Shown here: positions 1 through 10,838 of the stretch, in pieces
Numbering within the stretch: position 1 is the first letter of the stretch
Layout of the letters: each line of letters opens with the position of its first letter
From: Macrolepiota albuminosa
Taxonomy: Eukaryota; Basidiomycota; Agaricomycetes; Agaricales; Agaricaceae
DNA: 64,000 bases
Assembly (NCBI GenBank): GCA_027475525.1
Contig: JAMWFC010000113.1
Coordinates: 248,001 to 312,000, forward strand
Direction of reading: 5' to 3'
Position numbers and translations under genes: made by a program
Notes under the pieces: generated by a model
What the model was told of the DNA's origin: nothing
Databases searched by the model: none
What the model saw: the letters and a program-made list of their open reading frames with translations, nothing else

Positions 1-724
1 GTAAATGGGTTCTCAAGGGAACAGACACTGGCATTGGTATTCAACATGCTAGGACAAGCCCACTCCCTGAGCAAACCAACGGTATTATCCCCATCCCGCC
101 TCCTGTTGCCAACTTCATTAAGAAAGAGGATCTCAACGCTGCTGTTACGGCTGCTGTCGCTTCTGCCATGACTCATATTGAAACCATGATCACAACTAAC
201 CTCACTGCTAACTGACCTGCTAATGTACCTGCACCTGGCCCTTGCCACTTCTGTGGAGAAATTGGCCATACTATGACTAGAGGACGCTGCACGACTTTAG
301 AAAATTATATTCAGCAAGGAAGAATTTGAAGGGCTATCAATGGCAAGATAGTTCTAACCACTGGTGCCACCATCCCCAACTACCCTGACAAGAGGTCCTT
401 CCAGGAGCGAGTTGATGAATGGCATAGGTGCAATCTAGGACAAATAGTTACAGGCACACTTTCTGGCAACGCTAACCCCAACCCTGAGCAGGCAATGCAA
501 CAGCAAATGATTCATGAGGTCTTACACTTCGACAGCGTTGGCAATCCTACTTTCTTGTGGGAAGAACAAATCGCTAAGCTACAGAAGGAATTGGATTCAA
601 TTAAGAACCAGGTTTTTGATGGGGTTGAAGTTAAGCAGCCTAAACAACCTCTCAAAGGATATAAGCCAATGCCTCCTGTTAGCAAGTTACTGACTCCTGC
701 TCCTGCCACACCTCCAGCTACAAC
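1..724 (+). pseudogene. Decayed gag fragment of a Ty3/gypsy-like retrotransposon
   Basis: Read in the frame starting at base 3, this stretch encodes the C-terminal half of a retrotransposon gag. It has a zinc knuckle (CHFCGEIGHTMTRGRC, bases about 242-290) followed by a conserved tail with motifs such as IHEVLHFDSVGNP and KQPLKGYKP. The same order of motifs is found on the minus strand at 22921-24573, so the two are relatives in opposite orientation. The frame is cut by TGA at 213-215 and again at 327-329, and homology stops near 724, so it is a non-functional fragment that also runs off the left edge of the window. The knuckle spacing is CX2CX4HX6C rather than the usual HX4C. No LTR was seen beside it. 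Confidence 0.8.
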
Positions 725-1367
725 CTCAGAACCGTCCAGGGTAGGGCATCACAACGGTACGTGTCATACGTTGTACGGGAGCCCGCTTTGTGCCGTACCA
801 TACGTATCCAGCGGAGTCCGCTACACTGGAGCGGAGCAGTCCCCACAGTGCCGTAGAATACAGAGCTGCAGACGTGTCACAATGTGCTGTATGACATGGT
901 CCAGTGGATCGATAAAAGGCGGGCACACACATGCGCATGCAGGCCCGGTGGATGCCAGCGGACACTAGCGGACGTCAATGTGCGTCAGCGGCCGCCGGCG
1001 GGCATCAGCACACGAGTGAAAACCTCCTCCATTGGCGGACTTCATGGCATGAATAAACCCTCCTCGAGGTTCCCCATTTCCCTCCCCTCTCCATTCCTCC
1101 CCACAATAACTCAAGGCTGCGCGTCTCCCCTTCCATCCTTTTCCCACCCCCGACGCCAGCGTACGTCCACGAAAGGGCCCTGAAAATCTACGCAGGCCTA
1201 CGCAAGCCACCAGCGGACATCCACGCAGACGTATGTCGACGGACTCAAACCTACGTGGGCCCTCCCAGGCCTGCGCAGGACACCAGCGGACATCCACAGA
1301 GGCCTACGCAGGTCCATGGAGTCTGGTTGGACCAAGGAAAAAAGTAACTTCGTCTTGCCCGCCGTAT

Positions 1368-1446
1368 GCCTGTGGGGGGGAATCGAACCCCCGGCCTTGG
1401 GAAAGCCTCCAGCAACGGAACGCACATTTAACCGTTGCACCACAGG
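1368..1446 (-). tRNA. tRNA-like sequence, probably a pseudo-tRNA
   Basis: On the minus strand the 79-nt segment begins CCTGTGG and ends CCACAGG plus one base, a perfect 7-bp acceptor stem. It has a perfect T arm (GGGGG-TTCGATT-CCCCC) and an A-box-like GGTTAA D loop. The middle part does not fold into one clear anticodon arm: either a hairpin with loop TTCCCAA (anticodon CCC, Gly) and an overlong D region, or a long variable arm with a collapsed anticodon stem. I therefore cannot assign an amino acid. The 5' CCTGTGG is shared with the AT-rich tRNA-derived repeats at 2.8-4.0 kb. Confidence 0.4.
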
Positions 1447-1614
1447 TCCGTTACTAACGGATAGATTCAAAGGTCGGATAACACAATGAACGGACGCCCA
1501 CCTATGTTTCCGCAGGTTCCCGTATGGATTTTTTGAGGTGGAAGGGGGGTGGCATACCTCCCAAAAGAGTTTTTGTGGCCTGAAAGGGGCGTTGGCATCA
1601 GCAGCCATCAGCTG

Positions 1615-1800
1615 GCCATCAGCTGGCATCTGTCGGAGTTCGTCGGCAGCCATCGTGACCCGCTGGCATCCGTCAGCATCCGTCGGCATCTGTCGTGCAT
1701 CCGTCGTGCATCCGTCGGCATCCGCCGGATATCCGCTGGTATCCGTCGGAATCCACGGGAATCCGTCGGCAACCCCCGGCATCGTCCGGCATCAGGGCGG
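1615..1800. repeat. Degenerate short tandem array (GGCATCCGTC-like)
   Basis: About fifteen imperfect head-to-tail copies of a 10-13 base unit resembling GGCATCCGTC, with variants GCCATCAGCTG and GTATCCGTCG. The unit carries the TCCG word that is common across the adjacent KDZ element. Confidence 0.7.
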
Positions 1801-1945
1801 GAGAGAAGGAAACGGGGTGCGTGGGTGTCCGCCGCATGGGGTGGCGTCTCAGAGAGCGTGGGGGGTGGCGGAAGAGGGATGGGGGTGGGGAGAAAGAGGG
1901 GGAAGGGGGAAGGGGAGGAGCGTGGGTGTCCGCTGGTACCCCAGC

Positions 1946-2099
1946 GGACGTAGCAGACGTCGGACGTCAGGTCAGGGGGGAGGAGGGAAGCGGGGTGCAT
2001 GTGGTGGACGGGGGTGGCATGTGGACGTAGCAGACGTCGGACGTCAGGTCAGGGGGGAGGAGGGAAGCGGGGTGCATGTGGTGGACGGGGGTGGCATGT
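1946..2099. repeat. 77-bp tandem duplication (likely assembly overlap)
   Basis: Bases 1946-2022 are repeated without a mismatch at 2023-2099. It is one of twelve duplications in the window with a period of exactly 77 bp and lies in non-coding DNA. Confidence 0.95.
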
Positions 2100-2256
2100 G
2101 AGGTAGTGTGGGGAGTGGAGAGGATGGCACTGAGGAGAAAGAGGGGGAAGGGCAGAAGAGGGTGCGTGAGTGTCCGCTGTCCGCTGGCATGCCAGCGGAC
2201 GGTAGCTGACGGTAGCTGACGTTGGCATGTGAGCCAGCTGACATCAGCGGTGCAAC

Positions 2257-2337
2257 CAGTCCCAGTGGTTCAGTGGAATATTCATTTATTGATATTCAAT
2301 ATTGTGTACAGTGGTGGGTTCTACTCCTACTTCACCT
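2257..2337 (+). repeat. tRNA-derived repeat, left cluster copy 1
   Basis: An A-box-like TGGTTCAGTGG is followed about 45 bases later by a B-box-like GGGTTCTACTCC, with an AT-rich core (ATTGATATTCAATATTGTG) where an anticodon arm would be. It matches the tRNA-derived family seen at 2793, 3380, 3659 and 15434-16183, but the acceptor ends do not pair. Confidence 0.6.
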
Positions 2338-2414
2338 TAACAGGGACTAATGCTGTGTTTTTATATGGGTGCATTTTTGCTCTACATATACATCGCACTG
2401 ACCTGGAGTATGCG

Positions 2415-2568
2415 CCTGTGGTAGTGGATCTGACCAAAACTCTAGGAATTACTGAAACGAGAAAGGATGGAGGAGTTGACACATGAAATCACCTGTGGTA
2501 GTGGATCTGACCAAAACTCTAGGAATTACTGAAACGAGAAAGGATGGAGGAGTTGACACATGAAATCA
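2415..2568. repeat. 77-bp tandem duplication (likely assembly overlap)
   Basis: Bases 2415-2491 and 2492-2568 are identical over exactly 77 bp. The segment is non-coding and lies between two tRNA-derived repeats. Confidence 0.95.
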
Positions 2569-2792
2569 TTCCAGCGCTCATGACAAGTGACGATACACCA
2601 GGGCTGACTACTTTTTTTACAAAGATCAGCACAGAGGTAGTCAGCCACAGTGCATCATCAACTTGTTATGAGCACTGGAATGAACACATGTGCGAACTCG
2701 TCCATCTTATGCCACTGCAGAAATCTCTGGAGTTTTCAACGGATCAAATTCATGATGCTAGCGGATGTCAGCGGCCTGCTGCTATTATATAA

Positions 2793-2876
2793 TGTGAACT
2801 AGTGGGAGTTGAACCCACTTCTTGTGCACAATATGAAATATCAATTGATGAATATTCCATTGTACCACAGGCGCTT
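2793..2876 (-). repeat. tRNA-derived repeat, left cluster copy 2
   Basis: On the minus strand: CCTGTGG, an A-box-like TGGTACAATGG, an AT-rich core, and a perfectly paired T arm (GTGGG-TTCAACT-CCCAC). The acceptor ends are not complementary, so it is not a working tRNA, but the internal promoter boxes are well kept. Confidence 0.65.
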
Positions 2877-2905
2877 GCTACAAGTCAGGACGGTGTTCAT
2901 GTAGT

Positions 2906-3031
2906 GCACAAACGGACCCATACAGAATTTGAACGGATAGAGATTTTACTGCAACTGGTGCATCTGTATTGAATTGACAATATTAGACTGATATTTATTT
3001 ACACCATAGAAGTATACAGGAAAGAGGAAAA
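2906..3031. repeat. Left 126-bp inverted repeat of the KDZ element
   Basis: These 126 bases are the exact reverse complement of 16240-16365, and identity breaks at both ends. Begins GCACAAACGGACCC and ends GGAAAGAGGAAAA. No target-site duplication is visible in the flanks, so it may be subterminal rather than the true end. Confidence 0.85.
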
Positions 3032-3379
3032 GTACAGCGGTGGGTTCTACTCCCTCTACTCCACCTTAATGGGGTCTAATAGTGACAATGGAATATTGAG
3101 GGGCGGGTTGGACTCCTGCTAGTGACAAATATTTTAATAGGGCCTGTAAGCCCTAATAAAATATCCGTTCATCACTTGCTAGCATCATCAAGTTGATCCG
3201 TTAAAAGCGCTAGAAATTACTGAAGCGGGTATGGGTTGGACAAAGTTGCGCATAGTCACGAGATCTGGAATGACCACATGCGCAAAGACGATCAACCCAT
3301 GCCACTGCAGAAATCTCTGGAGTTTTAAACGGATCACATTAATGATGCTAGCGGACATCAGCGGCCTGCTGCTCTAATA

Positions 3380-3462
3380 TGCACTAGCAGGAGTCAAACC
3401 CACCTCTTGTGCACAATATGAAATATCAATTTATCAATATTCCATTGTACCACAGGCGCTTA
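3380..3462 (-). repeat. tRNA-derived repeat, left cluster copy 3
   Basis: Minus strand: GCGCCTGTGGTACAATGG, AT-rich core, then a T arm with loop TTTGACT and flank CTGCTAGTGCA. It is the tRNA-like part of the second copy of the 190-bp direct repeat. Partial copies with only a B box or an A box occur near 3038, 3090, 3530, 3815 and 4017. Confidence 0.6.
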
Positions 3463-3658
3463 CTTAGAAGGGGGTCAAACCTGCCTGTCAGTGGCCTATG
3501 GTAGTTGATCTGACCCACTCAATTTTCAGTATTGTGTGGAGTGGCAGGTTCGACTCCCCTAGTCCAGACTTCCCTAGTCCACCATAATGACGTATAATGG
3601 TGTCTTTTTATACTGCTGCATTTTTGCACTAGATGTAAACTGTACTAATTTTTGGTAA

Positions 3659-3740
3659 GGACCTGTGGTCGAATGGAATATTGATACATTGATATTTCAT
3701 ATTGTGCACAAAAGCCAGGTTCGAATCCCACTAGTGCACA
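3659..3740 (+). repeat. tRNA-derived repeat, left cluster copy 4
   Basis: Plus strand: ACCTGTGGTCGAATGG (A-box-like), AT-rich core, then the perfect B box GGTTCGAATCC and CACTAGTGCAC. It is oriented opposite to copies 2 and 3. Confidence 0.6.
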
Positions 3741-4672
3741 TCATTAGACATGACATAACTTTGTTTTACTAATTGTTATTTACGTCTATATTCTTTCTAC
3801 TGCCCAATTCGAGGGTTCGAGTCCCCCTTGTGTAATCGTTGAAGAGTGTGTTGTTTTTTGCGTTCATGAGAGTGGCATAATGGAACAAAACAATGGGACG
3901 GTTAATCTTAGTGGACCTGAGTCCTGTCCAAACTAATTGAAATGTCTGTAGTAAAGTGCTGTAGCCTAGTACACAATACTAGAGTGATATTTATGTATAA
4001 TCCACAGAATGTCCTGTGGTCTAGCAGAATATTGTCAGTTTATGTTCCTTCTAGTGCACAACTGGAGGTAACGGATCAAACGGATTTATAATGGATTCGT
4101 CAGCGGCACAACGGGACGGTTAATCTTGACGAAAAATAACCAACAGAAAAGCCAAGAATTATAGTAACTAAGGATTAAATTACTCGTCCGATGTGTATTC
4201 CTCCTCTTCATTAGATTCATGTAATGTGTCTGAATAGAACAAATCCTCATGAAGCAGGTAGTCTGCTGTCAAAAATGCAAAGTCGTCTGGTGTATATGGC
4301 CCTTGAGGTCTGGGAAGTGTGATGTCTTCATACTTTGCTATCAGGCCTGACGATGAAGATGGTGAGGGTGACTCTGACATATCAACAGACACATCATCAG
4401 TACGACCAGCTTGATTGAAAGGGCCAATGGGCCTACATCGACCATGTTTTGCTCTAGCGCGAAATTCTTGTTCTGTTGAAATAAATTAACTATGATTACC
4501 AGTGCCAAATTATACTCACGTTGTTGATACAATTCGTTAATTCTTCTCTGATCCTCACGTCGAGTCATACGTGACTCATATTCCTCCCACTCCCGGACAT
4601 TGTTACCAGTAGGTAGGGTTGGAGAAGGAGATTGTTGGAAGGGGGAAGACGGGATTTGAAGAGCCGTTACAT

Positions 4673-4826
4673 CAAAAAGCGGTGGAAGATTTTCTTCGTC
4701 ATCGGCTGCCATGCCTCCATCCGTCTCTTCTGCCGTCACAAGAAATAGCCAAAAAGCGGTGGAAGATTTTCTTCGTCATCGGCTGCCATGCCTCCATCCG
4801 TCTCTTCTGCCGTCACAAGAAATAGC
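4673..4826. repeat. 77-bp tandem duplication (likely assembly overlap)
   Basis: 4673-4749 and 4750-4826 are identical. The duplication falls inside the 4180-6431 gene and shifts its frame by 77 bases (two modulo three). Confidence 0.95.
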
Positions 4827-4984
4827 GCGGAAGGTTTTCTTCGTCCTTGGTCGCCATACGTCCGCCGCTCCGGACTTCCGTTTGTCCACCGTCACCGCTG
4901 CCACGGTCTCCATCACTGTTAGTCCTTCTGCTCCTTCACCAACAATGAATAGAGGTGGCAAAGAATTGTCGTCCATCTCCTCTT

Positions 4985-5232
4985 CCGCAGGAATGAACAA
5001 AGGGGGCAAATCATTGTCTTCGGTCTCCTCTTCCGCAGGAATGAACAAAGGAGGCAAAGAATCCTCTTCCATCTCCTCTTGTGCAGGAATGAACAAAGGC
5101 GGCAAAGATTCGTCTTCCGTCTCCTCTTCCGCAGGAATGAACAAAGGCGGCAAAGATTCGTCTTCCGTCTCCTCTTCCGCAGGAATGAACAAAGGAGGGA
5201 TACCCTCTAAGTCAGGGTCACTAATGGATGGA
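4985..5232 (-). repeat. 48-bp coding minisatellite, five copies
   Basis: The word GCAGGAATGAACAAAGG recurs with ATG at 4993, 5041, 5089, 5137 and 5185, a regular 48-bp period. On the minus strand each unit encodes a 16-residue PPLF-plus-acidic repeat, and the flanking half-units have diverged. Confidence 0.9.
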
Positions 5233-5341
5233 TTAGGGATATCCACCTGGTCGTCGTCAGTTTCAACAAAGGAGGGATACCCTCTAAGTCAGGGTCACTA
5301 ATGGATGGATTAGGGATATCCACCTGGTCGTCGTCAGTTCC
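5188..5341. repeat. 77-bp tandem duplication (one mismatch)
   Basis: 5188-5264 and 5265-5341 match at 76 of 77 bases; the single difference (T at 5263, C at 5340) is one base from the copy end. It interrupts the 4180-6431 gene. Confidence 0.9.
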
Positions 5342-6799
5342 CCCAGCTCCCTGAATGTCCCACGGACATGAGCTGCTGGGGCAGAAGGAAGTTGGGATGC
5401 CGGTTGAACCACAACGCGAGAGTTTTCCATTGTAGGGCCATACACCAGTCCAGGTTTACTCTGACTGTAGAGGTGGTGGAATGGATGTTGTGCGTTCGAG
5501 GGTTCGATATGTGTCAAGGATGGCCATTGGGGAGAGTCGACATCAGGGAGAGTGGTAGGATGCGCCATGGAGAGGCAGTCTTGAGGATCAGGCTGCTCAC
5601 CATCAATACTGTTGGTATGGGACTCGATGCCTGTCAATTGGCCCGTCCGAGCAGGATCCACGGACCTGGCAACGGAACTGACAATGGAAGCAGCAACGGA
5701 CTTGCTGCCAGCAAACAGGCGGATCATATCGTTGGCCGTTGGCACATGTTCCGTCCTATCCAGCGACCGCCACTTGTCTAGGGCTAGAAGCGTCCGCTGG
5801 TGGCCCCTGGTGGATCCGCTACCTGCAAACACACGGAGCAAATCGTCTGGTGCTGGGACGGACACCAATCCATCGGATGGCAATGTCATGGGCGGCCGGC
5901 GGTTGCATGCCAAGAAGCTTTCAAGAGAGTGGAAGCCTTGCTGATGTACGAGAAGGCAATGCTCCAGCGTTTCATTGCTTAAGACCTGAACATCCTCTCG
6001 GCCAATGTGGTTCCACCAATCACAGCCATACAGATTTCTAATAAGACCTTGACGGCCATCAACAAACTCCAGGATCTCTGTGGGCAAAGTTTGCTGATTT
6101 TGGAGAGGGAAAAATCGGCTCATGCTTTTGATAATGTCTGGGACATTGCAGACCACATTATTCAGTGATGCAGCCCCCAGATATGACAATACAAAGTTCT
6201 ATGGCACACAGTCAGATCCTAATATATTTACACATTTTGAAGTCATCTTACCAACTCCTTGTCTAGATGCTGGATAATCCATGCCTCTTCCGCTTCAAGA
6301 CTTGGCGCAAGATTGCCAAATATGGAAAGTGCTGCAATGAGGCGTGACTCGATGTAGTCAACAACCTCTTGCAAATTTTCTAGTACAGTAGCTTGGGACA
6401 TGACATTGTGTGGTACAGAGGTAGACGCCATTGCACTCTTGCTTGTAGAAGGGGATACTGCTATGTATCAGATTTTTGTGCCTTGTAAACAAAAGTGATT
6501 TTCAACAATTCCATTGCATGTGACTGTCACAAATCCGTTCCGATCATCCGCTGATGGCAGCAAGCTGCATCCGTCACATCAATCCGTCTCTGCATCCACC
6601 ATTTTCACAGCGGATCTCTTGCAGTTTGGGGGGGAATAAAATCAGGAAGCACCCGCCTAAATTTATCAATTGCCATCGAGGCCAATTCTTGCCACATGGC
6701 CACCTTTTTGTGGGCATATGACTGGAGACCTCTTTTCTTCACTGACATACCACGCTTCGACCAAATATCTGCCTGGTTGAAGAAATACCGAACTGTCCA

Positions 6800-6953
6800 C
6801 TCCATTTCACTTGTGACAAGCTGACATTCCTCTGTCCATCTGCTGCGTTGTGCTCTAGCACGTAGATAATGAACACCTCCATTTCACTTGTGACAAGCTG
6901 ACATTCCTCTGTCCATCTGCTGCGTTGTGCTCTAGCACGTAGATAATGAACAC
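6800..6953. repeat. 77-bp tandem duplication (likely assembly overlap)
   Basis: 6800-6876 equals 6877-6953 exactly. It cuts the last exons of the KDZ transposase just upstream of the MEWTVRYF motif. Confidence 0.95.
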
Positions 6954-9048
6954 ATTAACTGAAGAGATATGTTCACAAACGATGTAATGATAACGGAAAT
7001 GTTAACAAGAGGACTCACATTCAGAAATAGTTGCAGATTCATTTTCTGCATCAGAATTAGAGTGCCATATCCAAGATACCTTGATCCTTGATGAACCAGG
7101 AATGTTGGGATCTCGTATAGCTGTGCTTGCATTCAAATCCGCTTTCTGTAGAACTGGATACTTTCTCTGAATGCTGGGGTCCGATCCCAGTCGCAGCAGA
7201 GCACTGCGGCATCGTGCATAGGCACGAGCCTTCACCAGGATTGAGGCCTGGATTCTTTGAAGAGATGCGCGAGCTCGAGTTTTCACATTCTTGCTTGGGG
7301 CGACCCGGACGACGTGAGAATATAGGAATGATTTCTCTGCAATGAATTCCCGAAGGGCTTGCAGGAGCCTTTCAATTTGAATCAAGCGCAGATTGCGCTC
7401 TATCATTGTTAATGGTGAGACATTACCCATGATCATAGATGGGAAGGAGATTTCAAAATCTTCTGGAACAACTACATCCGTTGGTTCAAGGTTATCCGCC
7501 GGCGGTACCAGCGGATCCGCTGGTTGTCCATCTTCCGCCATTTCATTGTCGTCAAAGGCTCCAGGAACTTCATCCGGTTCCAGGGGGGCAGTCCGCCTTC
7601 CACCAGCAATGAACCCGCTCCTGTCCTGAGAAGCAGCAAGGACATTGAGTCGAACCCTTAATATTTCTCTTTCCGCCTCGACCTTTTGCCGATCATCATT
7701 GCTTGCATGCCGATTCAAACGGCGAACCTGGTCCTGAATTGCAATTCTGAGCTTCCAATTAGTGAAATAGTTTGGGCCATCAGCAATACACCTTACTGCT
7801 GCTCCTCAATGTCAAGGGCAAGTTGAATCCAGAAGGAATGAATATCCGTCGCTGCAACATCCGTTGAGTGGTTTCCACTGTCTGCTGCCATTCGGTCTTC
7901 ACTTGCACTATTGAAGGTCATTGTACGAGCTTTCAGAATATCCATTGCTTTACGGTTTCCCTCCTCTCTGAGCCTTTCTGCCTTAGCTATTCCGGCTTCC
8001 CAGCTTGTTAGTAAATCCGTTGATATTCCGACGGATCGCTCGGTGAAATATTGAACGGCTGCATCTCTCATCTCAACAGCAGTCCTGTACTTTCAACATA
8101 GGAATGGAACCATGTCAAGCAGCTTCTTCCAGTTTGAGTCACACATGTGATCATCAAGGATTTCTGCCCGATGTGCCAAGGTAGCCGTACGGGCCATCTG
8201 TGAGACTTCATTTAGTGTAGACCAGAGACTTTCAATTATCTCCCCAGCCAAATGACCGGCCCCAGGAATGAAGGACGGGGCAAAGCGGAAAAAACAATCC
8301 TCCTTATGCCCATGGACATGAAGAAGTCCTATTGCAAAGTCCACGAGTAGATTATCTGGCAGGACTTCTCCGGCCTCGGCAAGCCGTTCAGAAAATTTGA
8401 CACACCACTGGCATGCTATGTCATATACCAGTAGGAGACGCTGAATCCCATCCATGTTGGTCGTCTTAACTGCCCGTGTGATGGAAAAGTCTGTGTAAAC
8501 CTGGCCTTCACCACGGGTCAAGTTTGTTACACTATTAGGAGCAAAGCAGCCGTGCCGTGTACATGCCGTTGCAACAATACCAGTAATGTCGCATGACTTG
8601 TTCATCATCAGGGCCTTTTCAATAGCTTTGAATGTGTTTTCACAGGCGGCTCCCTGGACAGCCGGAGGTCCAGCAGACGGCCGACAGACAGGATTGAATT
8701 GATGAGCGGACGGCGGACAGGTAGAGTTAAAGAATGTCACTCACCGTTGGCTGTTCCTTTGCGCGCTTGAGATAGTGGGTGAGCTCATCCCTCCTGGCCA
8801 TCATACCACCGCCTTCTGAATGCCATACATCATGAGCAGGATTAGAATGTCGGACGTGATCCGCCTTGAAGTTGCCGTCCATCATTAAAGAACGATTGAA
8901 CTTCCACCGGACGGGATCTTCTTCCCAGTTGGATGGAAGATTGACTCCTGGTTGGGGACAAGTTGGACAGAATATTGCAAGTTCACCACGGTCCGGCGCC
9001 ATGGGATGCCTCGATTCATCATGGCCGAAGCCTGCCCACTTCAACTTC

Positions 9049-9202
9049 TTCAGCCACCGCCATGAACGAGAAAGTCGTCGTAGCTCACGGTAAAGGTTAT
9101 CCACCTCACCAGAAGATGCAATCGGTTCAGCCACCGCCATGAACGAGAAAGTCGTCGTAGCTCACGGTAAAGGTTATCCACCTCACCAGAAGATGCAATC
9201 GG
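9049..9202. repeat. 77-bp tandem duplication (likely assembly overlap)
   Basis: 9049-9125 equals 9126-9202 exactly. It lies in the transposase exon encoding NLYRELRRLSRSW. Confidence 0.95.
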
Positions 9203-9668
9203 GAAGTTATTCTTGCAATTTTCTGCCAGTACTGGTAGGCGGATGCTTTGCACTCTAGATTTGTCAGACGGAAGTTGTCCAGCACAGCCGTTGTAAAATA
9301 TGTTTGTGTCCGATCAAATGTACTGGGGACCAGCTGCGAGCGGATGGTATCCTCCACCAAGACATCCATCCCAGAACACTCACATGAAATGACAGTGATG
9401 TAGTGTACTCCAGTTGTGTGAACAATCCGTTGTATTGGATTCCCAAAGCAATCATATCTGTCCATACGGAACCCGTTCGTGGCTGGCCGATCTTCTGGAA
9501 TATCTTCTATTGGCACATTATTCTCTGGGTCCTCTTGCTCTTCCTCTTCCATGATTTGATCAAGGCTGGCATCCTGAAGTCTGCTCAGGAAATCTGAAGT
9601 CATGGATGGATGCGCTGCCGGATGTCCCGGATCGCTATCCGCTGATGGAAGTTCAACATCCAGTTGAT

Positions 9669-9822
9669 ATTCGAGTCGTAGAAACTCTTGCTCCTGAATG
9701 TCCTTTTTCCGCTCGTGGTCCTCAAGAGCCCTGACCCTGACCTTCATTCGAGTCGTAGAAACTCTTGCTCCTGAATGTCCTTTTTCCGCTCGTGGTCCTC
9801 AAGAGCCCTGACCCTGACCTTC
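9669..9822. repeat. 77-bp tandem duplication (likely assembly overlap)
   Basis: 9669-9745 equals 9746-9822 exactly. It lies between the cysteine cluster and the core of the transposase. Confidence 0.95.
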
Positions 9823-10684
9823 CTTGATGACAGTTTGCATGCAATGAATTGTGTTGGATATAGAAATACCCTCCAGTATCCGACATATTCATTGGTTGGA
9901 AATACCTACCATTCCATACTTCAGGTCGGTGAAACGGGTTGGAGTCGTGCGTGCGGCGGAAACATCCGCGACAGAATATTCTTGACCCAACGCAATCACG
10001 GCATCGCCATCGTGCGAGGTAATGGTCAGGACAAGCAAGGCAATCAGTAACGTCATCCATTGATTCACGACCAAGCAATCCATTGAGCAACTGTGGAACA
10101 TGGTTGATGAAGTCGTTAAGATAATCTGCCTGTGTCTATGTATGAACTTGAATAATTTGCTCTCAATAATAGCATACATTCAAATCACCTTTACATGCCT
10201 TATGGATACGGGCATTGTATCATCTACATCATCTACCGTTGGATTATTGTCCAAGTGTGCAAAGTTATCATCATCTGCAAATGCCGCAGATGGTGCACCA
10301 GTTACAATGGGAGCGGGACCCAGTGGTAGCCGTTGTGTTATGAGGACTGGCAACCCTCGTGTGTTCTGAGTGAGTCGTGTCCTTTCCTCAGCAAACGGGA
10401 TGAGGTCCCTTTGTCTGATGACTGTTGTTTTTGGTTGCTTGCGTTTCTTTAGAGAGTTCAGGTTCATGATCAAAATATCTATGGCCAGGACCTAGCCATT
10501 GTACGGGATATCTAATGAGACCGCTCATCGATATCGGCAATATGCCCCAATTTGGACAGGCCGGATACCAGCGGACAGCGGACCCTATCCGTCGAAGACA
10601 AACGGAATCCGTTTGTCATCAACGGACACTGAACGGAAAATCTATATTTTATCATGTGATCCTTCGGTTGAGAACTGTGTGGTT

Positions 10685-10838
10685 GCAGAAAATTATATTG
10701 TCTACAAACATGTCTGCCCTCCTGCAACTGCCTGAACCAATATTTTCACCAAAGAAAAGACGCAGAAAATTATATTGTCTACAAACATGTCTGCCCTCCT
10801 GCAACTGCCTGAACCAATATTTTCACCAAAGAAAAGAC
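10685..10838. repeat. 77-bp tandem duplication (likely assembly overlap)
   Basis: 10685-10761 equals 10762-10838 exactly. It covers the probable 5' end of the plus-strand gene, so that gene's start codon cannot be settled. Confidence 0.95.

Larger units (their letters stand above)
725..2256. other. GC-rich non-coding stretch rich in CGGA/TCCG words
   Basis: No convincing gene is visible; open frames on both strands are low-complexity shadows. The sequence is dominated by recurring words such as CCAGCGGAC, TCCGCTGG and GGCATCCGTC, which also recur inside the neighbouring KDZ element. It contains one tRNA-like sequence (1368-1446), a degenerate short tandem array (1615-1800) and one 77-bp duplication (1946-2099). 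Confidence 0.6.
2680..3458. repeat. Diverged direct repeat pair of about 190 bp
   Basis: 2680-2872 and 3268-3458 align along their length: shared CCACTGCAGAAATCTCTGGA, then GATGCTAGCGGA and CAGCGGCCTGCTGCT, then a minus-strand tRNA-derived unit. The left inverted repeat (2906-3031) lies between them. The copies differ by substitutions and small gaps, so this is an old duplication, unlike the 77-bp ones. Confidence 0.75.
4180..6431 (-). pseudogene. Unknown KDZ-element gene with acidic PPLF repeats
   Basis: I do not recognise the family. Exon 1 (6252-6431) starts MASTSVPHNVMSQ and is joined by a clear 53-nt intron (6199-6251) to a long exon continuing NFVLSYLGAASLNN. That exon encodes a hydrophilic, mostly helical-looking protein with motifs LYGCDWWNHIGRED and two LLRVFAGS/MIRLFAGS copies. 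Further on lie five 16-residue acidic repeats (PPLFIPAEEETEDESL), then an intron at 4473-4519 and an acidic tail ending EEEEYTSDE. Two 77-bp duplications (4673-4826 and 5188-5341) cut the frame. Removing them does not restore one open frame, so real frameshifts near 4850 and 5340 or missed introns remain. It is transcribed in the same direction as the transposase, 173 bp downstream of it. No function can be assigned. Confidence 0.55.
6605..10473 (-). pseudogene. KDZ-family transposase (CxC2 type), interrupted
   Basis: A DDE-like transposase of the Kyakuja-Dileera-Zisupton group. After a short charged N-terminal exon (about 10180-10473) comes a cysteine cluster (CLACPDHYLARWRC, CVGSRIFC, HDSNPFHRPEVWNGRYF; about 9940-10080). 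A linker then ends in NLECKASAYQYWQK. The catalytic core has the usual three acidic motifs: D in MDGNFKADH (near 8870), D in YDIACQW (near 8410) and E in GEIIESLWS (near 8235). The C-terminal helical region has KSFLYSHVVR and ends near 6605. Clear introns are 8654-8744 and 7747-7796. Lesions are an in-frame TGA at 8093-8095, an apparent small deletion near 9210, and three 77-bp duplications (6800, 9049, 9669) that look like assembly errors. The family call is firm; whether the genomic gene is broken depends on the assembly. Confidence 0.88.

Noticed and set aside
1198..2030. Several 110-194 codon frames in the GC-rich left region
   Set aside because: Low-complexity translations of CCG/CGG-rich repeats, with overlapping frames on both strands and no domain.
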